A stretch of DNA of 64,000 nucleotides, from assembly GCA_017886875.1 (NCBI GenBank), contig JAGHIZ010000069.1:167066-231065 (forward strand), given 5' to 3'. The stretch's first letter is position 1; each line of letters opens with the position of its first letter. Under the pieces are notes generated by a model. It worked only from the letters and a program-made list of their open reading frames with translations, made no database searches and was not told the DNA's origin. The stretch comes from Butyricicoccus sp. (GTDB lineage: Bacteria > Bacillota > Clostridia > Oscillospirales > Butyricicoccaceae). Positions 43,731 to 53,104 of this stretch are shown piece by piece. Both the position numbers and the translations under genes were made by a program.

Positions 43731-44600
43731 TTATCCTTTCAGGGTTAAATTTCTAATAAGCGGTTTTGTTCCACGCCAAGTAAATGCCCTATCTTTATAT
43801 TTTTCATTGAATTGTTTTCGGGTTAGATTTTCTATATCTTCAAGGGACAAAGATGTTATTAAGTTTTGATTAAAACTTTGATTTTCTGTAAGAAGTATAT
43901 TTTTGTTTTGTGGGCAAACAAGTTGACAAGTGTCACAACCCCAGATTAAATTATGTTTTAAAAGTAAATCGCTTTGTTCTTTGGTTAAATCTTTTTTGCT
44001 TTGTGTTAAGTCAGAGATACAGTTTTCACAGTTTATTTTACCATTTTTACCTATTGCATGACCTAAACAGTGCTTTTTGCAAAGATTGCAGTGTAAACAG
44101 TCTATAATTTTACTGTCTTTGCTAGGTGGTATAATGTGCGTATTATCGGATAAAATAGCGGGCATTTGCTCAAATGGGAGAGATGTTAAAATTGTACCAA
44201 TAAACACAAAACTTCCATAGGTTTTATCAAAGATTAAACCATTTTCGCCTATTTTTCCTACACCTGCAAGTCTTGCCGCTTGCACTTCATTAAGCGGTGA
44301 ATTATCCACTAATACAATAGATTTTTCATTTGTTTTCCTTTCGATTTGCTCGGAAATAGGTGTTAAGATATCATAAATAACGGTGTGATAATCTTTTCCC
44401 ATTGCATAGATTGATAAATTCCCTTTTTGATATCCGTTAAAATATGGGAATAAAGCAACATATACACTGTGAGCATTTTCACAATAATTATAAGCTTTTT
44501 CTATTGCTGATTTGCTCATATAATTTTTTAGTGTGTCAAATTCGCATACACCTACGGACGAAATTCCATGCTGTGCGTACAATATATCAAGTATGTTCAT
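43731..44600 (-). CDS. queG: epoxyqueuosine reductase-like protein (QueG family)
   Basis: This 289-residue protein has VDNSPLNEVQAARLAG, the QueG active-site region (catalytic Asp), and a C-terminal pair of [4Fe-4S] sites (CLHCNLCKKHC and CDTCQLVCP). QueG uses cobalamin to reduce epoxyqueuosine to queuosine in tRNA. It is shorter than E. coli QueG and lacks the C-terminal HEAT region; so it could also be a DUF1730 ferredoxin-like paralogue. Together with the queL-transporter pair it suggests a working queuosine pathway. It is the first gene of the minus-strand holB operon. Confidence 0.75.
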   Translation of the reverse strand: MNILDILYAQHGISSVGVCEFDTLKNYMSKSAIEKAYNYCENAHSVYVALFPYFNGYQKGNLSIYAMGKDYHTVIYDILTPISEQIERKTNEKSIVLVDNSPLNEVQAARLAGVGKIGENGLIFDKTYGSFVFIGTILTSLPFEQMPAILSDNTHIIPPSKDSKIIDCLHCNLCKKHCLGHAIGKNGKINCENCISDLTQSKKDLTKEQSDLLLKHNLIWGCDTCQLVCPQNKNILLTENQSFNQNLITSLSLEDIENLTRKQFNEKYKDRAFTWRGTKPLIRNLTLKG

Positions 44601-44664
44601 CTTGCCCGATATTCTCCTGTAGTTTTTTATTAAATTATACCATAATAAATTTGTGATTTAAACC

Positions 44665-44693
44665 TTGTTAAAGTGTGAAAGTGGATATATAAT
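44665..44693 (+). promoter_or_regulatory. promoter of serC-serA
   Basis: TTGTTA (44665-44670) and TATAAT (44688-44693) are spaced by 17 bases. The 5' leader of about 75 bases is AT-rich and has no clear riboswitch or T-box. Confidence 0.7.
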
Positions 44694-44772
44694 TTAAAGT
44701 ATATTTTATTTATTTTTTGTCAAACTTTTGGCGTTTGGTGAAAAAATTATTGAAAGGTAGGTTACTTGAAAG

Positions 44773-45864
44773 ATGTCAGAAACCAGAATTTACAATTTCT
44801 CTGCAGGTCCATCTATGCTCCCATTATCCGTACTGGAGAAGGCAGCCTCAGAAATGCTGAACTATCACGGTTCAGGAATGTCAGTAATGGAGATGAGTCA
44901 CCGCTCAAAGGTATATGACACGATTATCAAGGAAACCGAAGCTGCTCTTCGTCGTGTTATGAATATCCCTGATAATTATAAGGTGCTGTTTTTACAGGGT
45001 GGTGCAACTACTCAGTTTGCTGCAATTCCTATGAACCTTATGAAAACAGGTAAAGCTGATTATGCTGTTACTGGTAACTTTGCAAACAACGCTTATAAAG
45101 AAGCTCTAAAATTTGGTGATATACATACAGCTTTCTCATCAAAGGAAACTAATTTTGACAGAGTGCCAACTCAGGCTGAACTTGATATTCGTGAAGATGC
45201 AGACTATTTCTATATTTGTGCTAATAATACCATTTATGGTACTGAATATCATTATGACCCTGAAACACCAAAAAATGTGCCACTTGTTGCAGATATGTCA
45301 TCTAATATTCTGTCAAAGCCTGTTGATGTTTCAAAATATGGCGTTATTTATGCAGGTGCACAGAAAAATATGGGTCCTGCTGGTCTAACAGTTGTTATTG
45401 TGCGTGAAGATTTACTTGGAAACTATCCTCAGGATAAATATCCAACCATTTTGGATTGGAAGCTTATGGCTGAAAAGGAGAGCATGTACAATACACCTCC
45501 TACATATGCTATTTATATCTTAGGTCTTGTGCTTGAGTGGGTGGAGTCTATTGGCGGACTTGAGGAAATGCAAAAACGTGCAGAGCAAAAGAGCAAACTG
45601 CTCTATGATTATCTTGATAATCAGACTTTCTACAAAGCAGTAGCTCAAAAGGAAAGCCGTTCTAATATGAATGTTACATTTAGAACAGGTGATGATGCAC
45701 TTGATGCAGAATTTGTAAAGGCATCTATTGCAGAGGGTATGTCCAACCTAAAGGGACATCGTTCTGTTGGCGGTATGAGAGCATCTATTTATAATGCTAT
45801 GCCACTCGAGGGTGTTGAAAAGCTAGTTGCATTTATGAAAAAGTTTGCAGAAGAACATAGCTAA
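44773..45864 (+). CDS. serC: phosphoserine aminotransferase
   Basis: This 363-residue PLP enzyme converts 3-phosphohydroxypyruvate to phosphoserine. It starts with the family motif IYNFSAGPSMLP and the Schiff-base Lys198 is in YAGAQKNMGPAG. HRSVGGMRASIYNA near the C-terminus binds phosphate. It is the first gene of the serC-serA pair, with its own promoter. serB is not in the window. Confidence 0.97.
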   Translation: MSETRIYNFSAGPSMLPLSVLEKAASEMLNYHGSGMSVMEMSHRSKVYDTIIKETEAALRRVMNIPDNYKVLFLQGGATTQFAAIPMNLMKTGKADYAVTGNFANNAYKEALKFGDIHTAFSSKETNFDRVPTQAELDIREDADYFYICANNTIYGTEYHYDPETPKNVPLVADMSSNILSKPVDVSKYGVIYAGAQKNMGPAGLTVVIVREDLLGNYPQDKYPTILDWKLMAEKESMYNTPPTYAIYILGLVLEWVESIGGLEEMQKRAEQKSKLLYDYLDNQTFYKAVAQKESRSNMNVTFRTGDDALDAEFVKASIAEGMSNLKGHRSVGGMRASIYNAMPLEGVEKLVAFMKKFAEEHS

Positions 45865-45921
45865 TTTTTACTTAGATAAACAAAATTAAGCTGGTGAAGA
45901 ACATAGAAAGCAGGTTATTAA

Positions 45922-47085
45922 ATGTATAACGTTAAATTATATAATAAAATCAGCCAATGTGGTCTTGATGATTTCGATAAAGATAATTATACTTACGCAG
46001 AGGATATGGAAAACTATGATGCAATTTTAGTTCGCTCTGCTAAGTTACATGATGTAGAGTTTCCAAAAAGCTTAAAATGTATTGCTCGTGCGGGTGCAGG
46101 CGTAAACAATATTCCACTTGAAAAGTGTGCAGAACAGGGCATAGTTGTATTTAATACCCCTGGTGCAAATGCAAATGCGGTAAAAGAGCTTGTAATTTGT
46201 GCTATGCTTATGGCATCTCGTAAGATTGTACAAGGCATTAATTGGACTAAGGGACTAATTGGAACAGAAGATATTGGCCCTGCTGCTGAAAAGGGCAAGG
46301 CTAAGTTTGCAGGCCCAGAGCTTGACGGTAAGCGTTTGGGTGTAATTGGTCTTGGTGCAATCGGTGTAAAGGTTGCAAATGCTGCTATTGGTCTAGGTAT
46401 GGACGTTTGGGGCTATGACCCATTCTTATCTGTTGATGGTGCATTGTCTCTTTCTCGTTCTGTAAAGCATATCACAGATTTAAATCAGATTTTTGCAAAC
46501 TGTGATTATATAACCGTTCATGTGCCACTGCTTGACGATACAAGAAATATGATTAATGCTGATACTATCGCTACAATGAAAGATGGCGTTAGAATTGTAA
46601 ATATCGCTCGTGGTGAGTTAGTAGATGAAAATGCAATGGCAGCAGCTCTTGAAAGCGGTAAAGTCGCTTGCTATGTATCCGACTTTGCAAGTGATTTAAT
46701 GCTAAAACAGGAAAATGCTATTATTATGCCTCATCTGGGTGCATCTACTCCTGAAAGTGAAGATAACTGTGCTAAGATGGCAGTTAAGGAAGTTATGGAT
46801 TATCTGGAAACAGGTACAATTAGAAATTCTGTAAATTTCCCTAATCTAAAAGTTCCAAGAGAAGCGGGCATTCGTGTATGTATGATACATAAAAATATCC
46901 CTAATATGATTGCAGCTATTTCCGCTGTTGTATCTAAAGAGGGTATGAACATTGAAAACATGGGTAACCGTTCTAAGGGCAATTTTGCTTATACAATTAT
47001 GGATACAGATACAGAAGTAACAGAAGCTATGATTGAGGCTATCAAGTCTATTGATGGCATGATTTCTGTTCGTGTAATTAGATAA
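45922..47085 (+). CDS. serA: D-3-phosphoglycerate dehydrogenase
   Basis: This 387-residue enzyme makes 3-phosphohydroxypyruvate, the first step of serine synthesis. The NAD-binding GLGAIGVKVANAAIGLG, the catalytic NIARGELVDE and MPHLGASTPESEDN (catalytic His) are present, and a C-terminal ACT domain (about 315-387) probably binds serine for feedback control. It is the shorter SerA type. It lies 57 bases after serC. Confidence 0.96.
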   Translation: MYNVKLYNKISQCGLDDFDKDNYTYAEDMENYDAILVRSAKLHDVEFPKSLKCIARAGAGVNNIPLEKCAEQGIVVFNTPGANANAVKELVICAMLMASRKIVQGINWTKGLIGTEDIGPAAEKGKAKFAGPELDGKRLGVIGLGAIGVKVANAAIGLGMDVWGYDPFLSVDGALSLSRSVKHITDLNQIFANCDYITVHVPLLDDTRNMINADTIATMKDGVRIVNIARGELVDENAMAAALESGKVACYVSDFASDLMLKQENAIIMPHLGASTPESEDNCAKMAVKEVMDYLETGTIRNSVNFPNLKVPREAGIRVCMIHKNIPNMIAAISAVVSKEGMNIENMGNRSKGNFAYTIMDTDTEVTEAMIEAIKSIDGMISVRVIR

Positions 47086-47089
47086 TTTT

Positions 47090-47119
47090 AAAGCTCGTCA
47101 TTTTTTGACGAGCTTTTTC
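47090..47119. terminator. bidirectional intrinsic terminator after serA
   Basis: AAAGCTCGTCA/TGACGAGCTTT is a perfect 11-base stem (47090-47100 with 47106-47116) with a TTTTT loop and T's after it. It also overlaps the end of the convergent phosphoesterase gene. Confidence 0.85.
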
Positions 47120-47973
47120 TTATCTTTATGAAGTGATATAACAACAACCTCAGGTTGATTAAAAATGCGAATTGGTTTAAATCCGCCAAGACCTCGGCTT
47201 ATAATCATTTGAGTGTTATTTTTTATGTGTTTTCCAGAAGTATAGCGAGGAAACAAACCTTGATTAGGTGCAATAAGTCCACCTACAAAAGGTATTCTCA
47301 CTTGACCACCATGTGCATGACCAGAAACAACAAGGTCAATAGGCTCATTTGAATATATATCTATAAATTCAGGGTGATGTGCCATTAAAATAGTAAATTC
47401 ATCTGGCAAAGTACCATGCATAACACGAGAAAGCATATTTGTTATATTTTGTGTGCGTTTTTTCTTTTTAGTATGAGGTTTGGTATCATCTTCTATGCCG
47501 ATAAGATTAATATAAGAATTTTCACGTTCTATACGAGTGCCTGATGTATGAAGAAAATGCACACCAGCATCACAAAGAGCTCTATGCATATTATCTTGTC
47601 CTGTTTTACGTATTTTACGTAGTTCATGATTGCCATAAATCGCCCAAACAGGTGCAATTTTGCTTAAAAGCTTTGCTTGCTCAGTGCAGTTTGAAAACTG
47701 TCCATGTTTAGCATCTACCCAATCACCAGCTATAAGTATTAAATTTGGGTGTGTTTTTTTAACTCGGCTTAAAAGAGCTTTTTGACCAATTCCGAAATTT
47801 TTGCTATGTATATCGCTTAGAAGAACTATTCTATAATCATTAAAGTTTGTTGGTAAATTCTGTGAATAAATATGATATCTAGTTATTTTAACATTTACAT
47901 TTTGCCAAACAGTAACTGCGGTAAATATACCAGCAGCTATTGCACCGCCTTGTAAAAGCTTGTTTTTTTTCAT
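47098..47973 (-). CDS. membrane-anchored metallophosphoesterase (YkuE-like)
   Basis: This 291-residue protein starts with one hydrophobic segment (about 6-24, likely an N-terminal anchor) and then a calcineurin-type phosphoesterase domain. Metal-binding motifs are LLSDIHSKN, AGDWVD, YGNHE, AHHPEF and SGHAHGGQ. Related proteins act on UDP-diacylglucosamine or on nucleotide or lipid phosphates; the substrate here is unknown. The serA terminator lies at its 3' end. Confidence 0.88.
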   Translation of the reverse strand: MKKNKLLQGGAIAAGIFTAVTVWQNVNVKITRYHIYSQNLPTNFNDYRIVLLSDIHSKNFGIGQKALLSRVKKTHPNLILIAGDWVDAKHGQFSNCTEQAKLLSKIAPVWAIYGNHELRKIRKTGQDNMHRALCDAGVHFLHTSGTRIERENSYINLIGIEDDTKPHTKKKKRTQNITNMLSRVMHGTLPDEFTILMAHHPEFIDIYSNEPIDLVVSGHAHGGQVRIPFVGGLIAPNQGLFPRYTSGKHIKNNTQMIISRGLGGFKPIRIFNQPEVVVISLHKDKKKLVKK

Positions 47974-48003
47974 TTATAACCCTCCGATTATATTCATTAA
48001 AAT

Positions 48004-48032
48004 GCCGCTCGGTCTTATGTTTACCGAACGGC
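48004..48032 (-). terminator. terminator of the hydrolase gene
   Basis: GCCGTTCGGT and ACCGAGCGGC (minus-strand sense, 48032-48004) form a 10-base stem with one G-U, followed by a short T run (ATTTTAAT). Moderate strength. Confidence 0.65.
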
Positions 48033-48040
48033 TTTAGAGC

Positions 48041-48988
48041 TTATTCACTTTTGCTAGGAAGATGGTCTTCAATCCAGCGAGATACATCACCAAATACATC
48101 TAGGTGATTAAGCTCATTTAAAATTTCGTGTCTACCGTCTTTATAGAATATAACATCAACATCTTTTTGACCAGCAGCACGATACATTCTTGCAACCGTT
48201 CTAACACCATCACCATAACTACCCACTGGGTCTTTATCGCCAGCTATAAGCAGTATAGGTATATCATGTGGTGTAGTACGGAAACAACGGACATGATTTG
48301 ATTTTTGTACGAGTGTAAACAAATCTCTAAAACCTGTTGCAGTGAATACAAAATTACATTTATTATCTGATTGAAATAGCTCGACCGTATTTTTATCACG
48401 AGAAAGCCAAGCGAACATAGAATTAGGCTGAGGGATTTTTTTATTAAAATTATTAAAGGCCATTTTAGAAAGAAAAGCTGAACGATAGGTCATACCTTTA
48501 GTATGAACAACTGAGTCAGCAAGCCTTATACCAGTTCTAGCAAAAGGCACAGGGCCAACAGTGCCACAAAGTATACAGCCTTGTAGTTCTTTGCCATAGA
48601 GAGGTAAATATAATCTTGAAAGCAGAGAACCCATAGAATGACCAAAAAGATAAAAAGGTAAATCAGGATAACGAGTTCTCATTATATCAGTGAGTTTTTT
48701 CATATCATCAACAAGACAAGACCAGCCATTTTTAGGAGCAAAAAAACCAAGCTCAGTTTCTCTTGAAACCGAGGCACCATGTCCTAAGTGGTCATTACCA
48801 CACACAACAAAGCCAAGGCTGCAAAGATATTTAGCAAACACTGTATAACGAGAGAAGTATTCACACATGCCATGTGCAATCTGTATTACACCACGAATTT
48901 CAACATCTTCAGGAGTTAGAATATAATATGAAATAGATGAAACATCATTTGAACTTTTGAAGATGTTTTGGGTGCATTTAATATTCAT
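48041..48988 (-). CDS. alpha/beta hydrolase (monoacylglycerol lipase-like)
   Basis: This 315-residue serine hydrolase has the oxyanion HGMCEYFSRY, the GHLGHG segment and the nucleophile elbow GHSMGS; the acid and His are expected in the IAGDKDPVGSYGDG and GRHEILNEL regions. It has no signal peptide, so it is likely cytosolic. Substrates such as lysophospholipids or monoacylglycerol are typical. It stands alone between terminators. Confidence 0.88.
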   Translation of the reverse strand: MNIKCTQNIFKSSNDVSSISYYILTPEDVEIRGVIQIAHGMCEYFSRYTVFAKYLCSLGFVVCGNDHLGHGASVSRETELGFFAPKNGWSCLVDDMKKLTDIMRTRYPDLPFYLFGHSMGSLLSRLYLPLYGKELQGCILCGTVGPVPFARTGIRLADSVVHTKGMTYRSAFLSKMAFNNFNKKIPQPNSMFAWLSRDKNTVELFQSDNKCNFVFTATGFRDLFTLVQKSNHVRCFRTTPHDIPILLIAGDKDPVGSYGDGVRTVARMYRAAGQKDVDVIFYKDGRHEILNELNHLDVFGDVSRWIEDHLPSKSE

Positions 48989-49173
48989 ATTATCAGCCCT
49001 TATAGTCCAAATTTATACTTTTATCATATCATAAAAATTCTTTTTCGTCTTGCATTATAAAGAAAATTCACAAACGTTTAAAAAATTGAGATACAAAAAA
49101 TATACCAAAGCTATATAGACTATAAACATAGCATATGATATAATTATTAAAACAATTTAAAGGGGTGAATAAA

Positions 49174-49854
49174 ATGAATGGTTCATTTTATAATTCTAAA
49201 ACTCAGTCATTAAAAATGTATGCTGCAAAGACATTCGGATTTATGTTTTTAGGCTTGATTTGTACATTTGCGGTTATGATAGGCACTTATAAAACAGGTT
49301 TAGTTACAATGTTCCTGTCAATTCCTGCAATGGCTATTTTAGCAGCACTTGAGCTTATAACTGTTTTTTATCTTTCTGCAAGAATTGGAAAGCTATCAGT
49401 TTCGGCATCAAAAGTATTATTTTTTATTTATGCTATATTAAATGGTCTTACATTTGCAACGTATTTTCTATATTTTGAAGTATCTGTTTTAGTGCTTGCA
49501 TTTGGCGTAACTGCACTTTATTTTGGTGTAATGGCGGCTGTTGGATATTTTACATCTGTTGATTTAAGCCGTATACAGCCTATTTTAATAAGCGGGCTTA
49601 TATTTATGATAGTTTGTAACTTCCTTGGAATGTTCTTTGGCTTTGGTGGTATGGAGCGATTATTCTGCTTTGCTGGAGTTGCAATTTTCTTAGGATTTAC
49701 AGCATATGATACACAAAAGATTAAGGCTTTATATGAAGCATATAGCCAAGATGAAAATATGTTAAAGCGTGCATCTATTATTTCTGCTTTACAGCTTTAT
49801 CTTGATTTTGTAAATCTATTCCTTTATATTTTAAGACTGTTTTCAAGAGATTAA
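49174..49854 (+). CDS. Bax inhibitor-1/YccA family membrane protein
   Basis: This 226-residue protein has about seven hydrophobic segments and the TMBIM signature near the last helices (GFTAYDTQKIK, whose Asp belongs to the pH-sensing pair). BI-1-like proteins such as BsYetJ leak Ca2+ in a pH-dependent way; the role in bacteria is unclear. The ATG at 49174 follows AAAGGGG by about 7 bases; a GTG at 49165 is less likely. Confidence 0.88.
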   Translation: MNGSFYNSKTQSLKMYAAKTFGFMFLGLICTFAVMIGTYKTGLVTMFLSIPAMAILAALELITVFYLSARIGKLSVSASKVLFFIYAILNGLTFATYFLYFEVSVLVLAFGVTALYFGVMAAVGYFTSVDLSRIQPILISGLIFMIVCNFLGMFFGFGGMERLFCFAGVAIFLGFTAYDTQKIKALYEAYSQDENMLKRASIISALQLYLDFVNLFLYILRLFSRD

Positions 49855-49861
49855 AAACAAG

Positions 49862-49892
49862 TAGGTCAGGCAAAAAAGCCTGACCTATTTTT
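49862..49892. terminator. bidirectional intrinsic terminator
   Basis: TAGGTCAGGC/GCCTGACCTA is a perfect 10-base stem (49862-49871 with 49878-49887) with an AAAAAA loop, between two convergent genes. Confidence 0.9.
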
Positions 49893-50904
49893 ATGCATTT
49901 TTAATTGTTATAATCTCATATGGTAACCATAAATAATGCCCATCTTTTAGTTTTAAATCTATTTTTTCATCATTATAAAGACTTAAAATTAGATTTAACA
50001 TGGTATCAGCAACACCATAAGCATCATTTTTTACAGTACCATATAATTTACCATTTTTAATTGATTTTATAGCATCATCTATTGCATCAACACCCACAAT
50101 AAGGGGTACATCAAGTCCAGCATCAATAAAAGCATCAATAGCACCCAAAGCCATATCATCATTATTTGCAAATGCCACTTCAATACTATTATTAAACTGT
50201 TTTATCCATTCAGAAGTTTTATTAACTGCTTGGCTTTTACTCCAGTTTGCATTATCACTAGCAAGTTTTTCAACAACTATATCATTATCTGTTAATGTTT
50301 TTACAGAGTATTCTGTGCGAAGAAGTGTGTCTTGATGTGAAGGCTCACCTTCAAGCATAACATATTGTATTATATTATCATTATTTTTATCATAGATATT
50401 TTTATTATTAAGCCAAGCATCTAAGACTATTTGACCTTGAAGTTTTCCGCCTTCTTCAGCTTTAGAACCAACATAATAGGCTTTTTCCCAACGCTCAATA
50501 TCTTCAGAAACAGGCTGACGATTAAAGAAAATAACAGGTATATCAGCTTCTTTTGCTTTATCTATAAGCACTGAGGCAGCAGTTCTATCAACTATATTTA
50601 CACATAAAAAATTACAACCTCTGCGAATAAGTTGGTCTATTTGTTCCATTTGCTTTGTTTGATTGAATTTTCCGTCCATAATGGTTATATTTATTTTTAA
50701 ATCTTCATTTTCAGTTTGATGAGCTATTTTTTCAAGGTTTTGAATAATACTAGAGATAAATGTATCATCTTGAGTGTATAAAGCGACACCTATTCTAATT
50801 GTATTTGCAGATTTATCATTATTATTGTATAAGCTGCAACCGGATAATAAAATAAGCATTTCAAGAAATAACAGGAAATAGAAGTTTTTCATTTTCTGTT
50901 TCAT
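49891..50904 (-). CDS. sugar-binding lipoprotein (MglB-like periplasmic binding protein)
   Basis: This 337-residue lipoprotein has the lipobox LLSGC near residue 22 and a type I periplasmic binding fold (IRIGVALYTQDDTFISSI, ANNDDMALGAIDAF). It most resembles MglB-type glucose/galactose-binding proteins. The ATG at 50904 follows GGGAGGAT by 5 bases and lies inside the upstream binding-protein gene (overlap 44 bases). It is the last gene of the sensor operon. No intact ABC ATPase or permease is present locally, so it may act as a sensor rather than a carrier. Confidence 0.85.
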   Translation of the reverse strand: MKQKMKNFYFLLFLEMLILLSGCSLYNNNDKSANTIRIGVALYTQDDTFISSIIQNLEKIAHQTENEDLKINITIMDGKFNQTKQMEQIDQLIRRGCNFLCVNIVDRTAASVLIDKAKEADIPVIFFNRQPVSEDIERWEKAYYVGSKAEEGGKLQGQIVLDAWLNNKNIYDKNNDNIIQYVMLEGEPSHQDTLLRTEYSVKTLTDNDIVVEKLASDNANWSKSQAVNKTSEWIKQFNNSIEVAFANNDDMALGAIDAFIDAGLDVPLIVGVDAIDDAIKSIKNGKLYGTVKNDAYGVADTMLNLILSLYNDEKIDLKLKDGHYLWLPYEIITIKNA

Positions 50905-51808
50905 ACATATCCTCCCAATATATAATTCTAAAAGGTAAAGAATTAAATGTAACCTTTTTATCTCTGGATAATAAAATAGCATTTTGTGCAGCTAAATAAC
51001 CAGTGGCATAATCACTCCAAGCAGCTATGGCATTTATAGTACCTCGTTCCATACAGCCTGCTATATAAGTGCTAACACCAGTGCCATATAGTTTAAAATC
51101 AAGTTTGTTATTTTCCTTGCATTTTGCAGCAAGTTCGGTACAATATGGCTCAAAAGTGATAACTGTAGATGAATTATGCTGTAAAAGCAAAGATGGTAAA
51201 TTTGTATATATTTGATTATCAGATAATACAAGCCGTTTCACTGGTATATTATATTTTTTGAGAGTTTTTTCAGCAGCATCAATACGTGTTTTTATACCAG
51301 TTCTTAAACCAGAGTTATCAATTAAGCAAATAGTATTTCCACGCCATTCATGTCTAGCAGCTTCAGCAAGCTTAGAACCAAGTAATTCACCATCGGGGGA
51401 TATTGTTAAATCTGTATTTTCCACAGGAGATTCAATGCATACAATAGGACAGATATTTTTTTGGGTTTCAAGCCAATCAGAAAATTTATCTGGATTTACA
51501 GGTACAATTATAATAGCATCAGCACCACCATCAATTTCACGTTTTACAAGTTCAATCTGTTCATTATAATCATCGGTTTTAGATAATGTTAAAAATCTAA
51601 GCTCTGCATCAAATTCGTTTGAAGCTTGTTCAAGACCTAATCTTGTATTACTCCAAAGAGCATTATCAGCTTCTCTTAAAATCATAGAAAGCTGTATAAT
51701 TTCTTTATTATTATTTATATGAGGAAGCTGAGGAAGAAGTAAAGAAAATAAAACAGCAGCACCCAAAATAAATAAAATAATAAGCTGTATTAAATTATTT
51801 TTCTTCAT
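50861..51808 (-). CDS. membrane-anchored sugar-binding protein
   Basis: This 315-residue type I periplasmic binding protein is held by one N-terminal hydrophobic segment (about 6-27) without a lipobox. The fold is seen in SMILREADNALWSNTRLGLEQA and the DGGADAIIIVPVNPD segment. Its ATG overlaps the kinase stop (4 bases), so it is translationally coupled to the kinase, as binding proteins in three-component sugar systems are. The ligand is unknown. Confidence 0.82.
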   Translation of the reverse strand: MKKNNLIQLIILFILGAAVLFSLLLPQLPHINNNKEIIQLSMILREADNALWSNTRLGLEQASNEFDAELRFLTLSKTDDYNEQIELVKREIDGGADAIIIVPVNPDKFSDWLETQKNICPIVCIESPVENTDLTISPDGELLGSKLAEAARHEWRGNTICLIDNSGLRTGIKTRIDAAEKTLKKYNIPVKRLVLSDNQIYTNLPSLLLQHNSSTVITFEPYCTELAAKCKENNKLDFKLYGTGVSTYIAGCMERGTINAIAAWSDYATGYLAAQNAILLSRDKKVTFNSLPFRIIYWEDMYETENEKLLFPVIS

Positions 51809-53022
51809 TCATTTTCCTCCATTTGCTTTGCAAGTTCATCATTTAATGCAGGCAGTCTAATGCGTACACATGTGCCTTCATCTGGCTCACTGAAAATGCT
51901 AAGCCCATATTGCTCACCAAAATTTAACTGAATACGTCTATGTACATTTCTCACGCCCATACCTGAGCCGCTAGTTTTAATATCAGGTCTGTTTTCATCT
52001 AATAAAGAGTTAGCGATTTCAGGACGCATACCAATGCCGTTATCACTTACATCTATTATTAAATCATCATTATCACGCCAAGCATTTACACGAATAAGTC
52101 CATCTTCTTCACAAGCAGCCATACCATGATAAATAGCATTTTCAAGTATAGGCTGAATAATAAGCTTTAATGTATAAATATTTTCTGTATCTGGTTGGAC
52201 TATGATTTCAGTAGTGAATTTATTTTTAAAGCGTATTTGCTGAATTGTCATATAATGTTTAGCATGTTCCAATTCGTCTTTGAGTGGGATTATTCGCTTG
52301 CCACGGCTAAGAGATATTCTAAAAAATCTTGCAAGAGATGTAACCATTTGTATAGACTCTTCATATCGACCAGCTTCAGTCATCCAAATTATAGAATCAA
52401 GAGTGTTATAAAGAAAATGTGGGTTTATTTGAGATTGTAATATTTCAAGCTCACTGCGGCGTTTTTGTCTTTCTTGCTCTATAATATCGTCCATAAGATG
52501 GTGCATAGTAGATACCATAGACCGTATAGAATGACTTAATCTTTGCACTTCATAACAGCCTGTTTCTTCTATTTGTAAATCATCTGTACCAATTCTTAAA
52601 TTGTTTATTGAATGTTCAAGCCTTCTAATAGGGTCAGAAATATAAGCAGAAATTCTAAAGTTTACAAATGCAAGTAAGAAAATGGAAAATAAAATAAGCG
52701 ACAAACCAAAAAATAAAATTTGAGGTGAGCCAGAGCTAAAAGTTTTATTTGGTACAACACCAACTAACTTCCAACCAGTATAACCAACTGTTTTAACTGA
52801 AACAAGTCGGCTATCGCCTAAAAAGTTTTCCTTATAAGTGCCATCGGCATATGTAGAGGCTTGGATATTGTTTTCCTCTTGTAAGCCTGCATATATTAAC
52901 TGTTGTTTTGGGTGATAAATAATTTCACCATTGCCATCTATAAGATAGATATAACCACCATTTGCAAGTTCAACATTTTGACACACCTGTTCAATACCTG
53001 AGAAATTCATATCAACAAGCAA
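51805..53022 (-). CDS. YesM-type sensor histidine kinase, N-terminally truncated
   Basis: The first ATG gives 405 residues: the second half of a Cache sensor domain (about 1-105), one membrane helix (about 109-131), HAMP, the phospho-acceptor QINPHFLYNTLDS and an HATPase domain with DNGIGMRPE and GSGMGVRN. Family members begin about 200 residues earlier with a first helix and the full sensor. The frame stays open 21 more codons upstream to an ATA at 53085, 5 bases after a perfect AGGAGG, and those codons continue the sensor fold (GGVTKSGVLLVDMN). Thus the 5' part seems deleted. The kinase core is intact. Confidence 0.75.
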   Translation of the reverse strand: MLVDMNFSGIEQVCQNVELANGGYIYLIDGNGEIIYHPKQQLIYAGLQEENNIQASTYADGTYKENFLGDSRLVSVKTVGYTGWKLVGVVPNKTFSSGSPQILFFGLSLILFSIFLLAFVNFRISAYISDPIRRLEHSINNLRIGTDDLQIEETGCYEVQRLSHSIRSMVSTMHHLMDDIIEQERQKRRSELEILQSQINPHFLYNTLDSIIWMTEAGRYEESIQMVTSLARFFRISLSRGKRIIPLKDELEHAKHYMTIQQIRFKNKFTTEIIVQPDTENIYTLKLIIQPILENAIYHGMAACEEDGLIRVNAWRDNDDLIIDVSDNGIGMRPEIANSLLDENRPDIKTSGSGMGVRNVHRRIQLNFGEQYGLSIFSEPDEGTCVRIRLPALNDELAKQMEENE

Positions 53023-53104
53023 TACACCGCTTTTTGTTACACCACCATATGTTAATTGGACATATCTACTAAACAGTTTATGTATTTTTGCCTCCTTTTA
53101 GAGT

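Noticed and set aside
44601..44772. Riboswitch before serC
   Set aside because: The leader is short and AT-rich, without stable stems or known riboswitch signatures.
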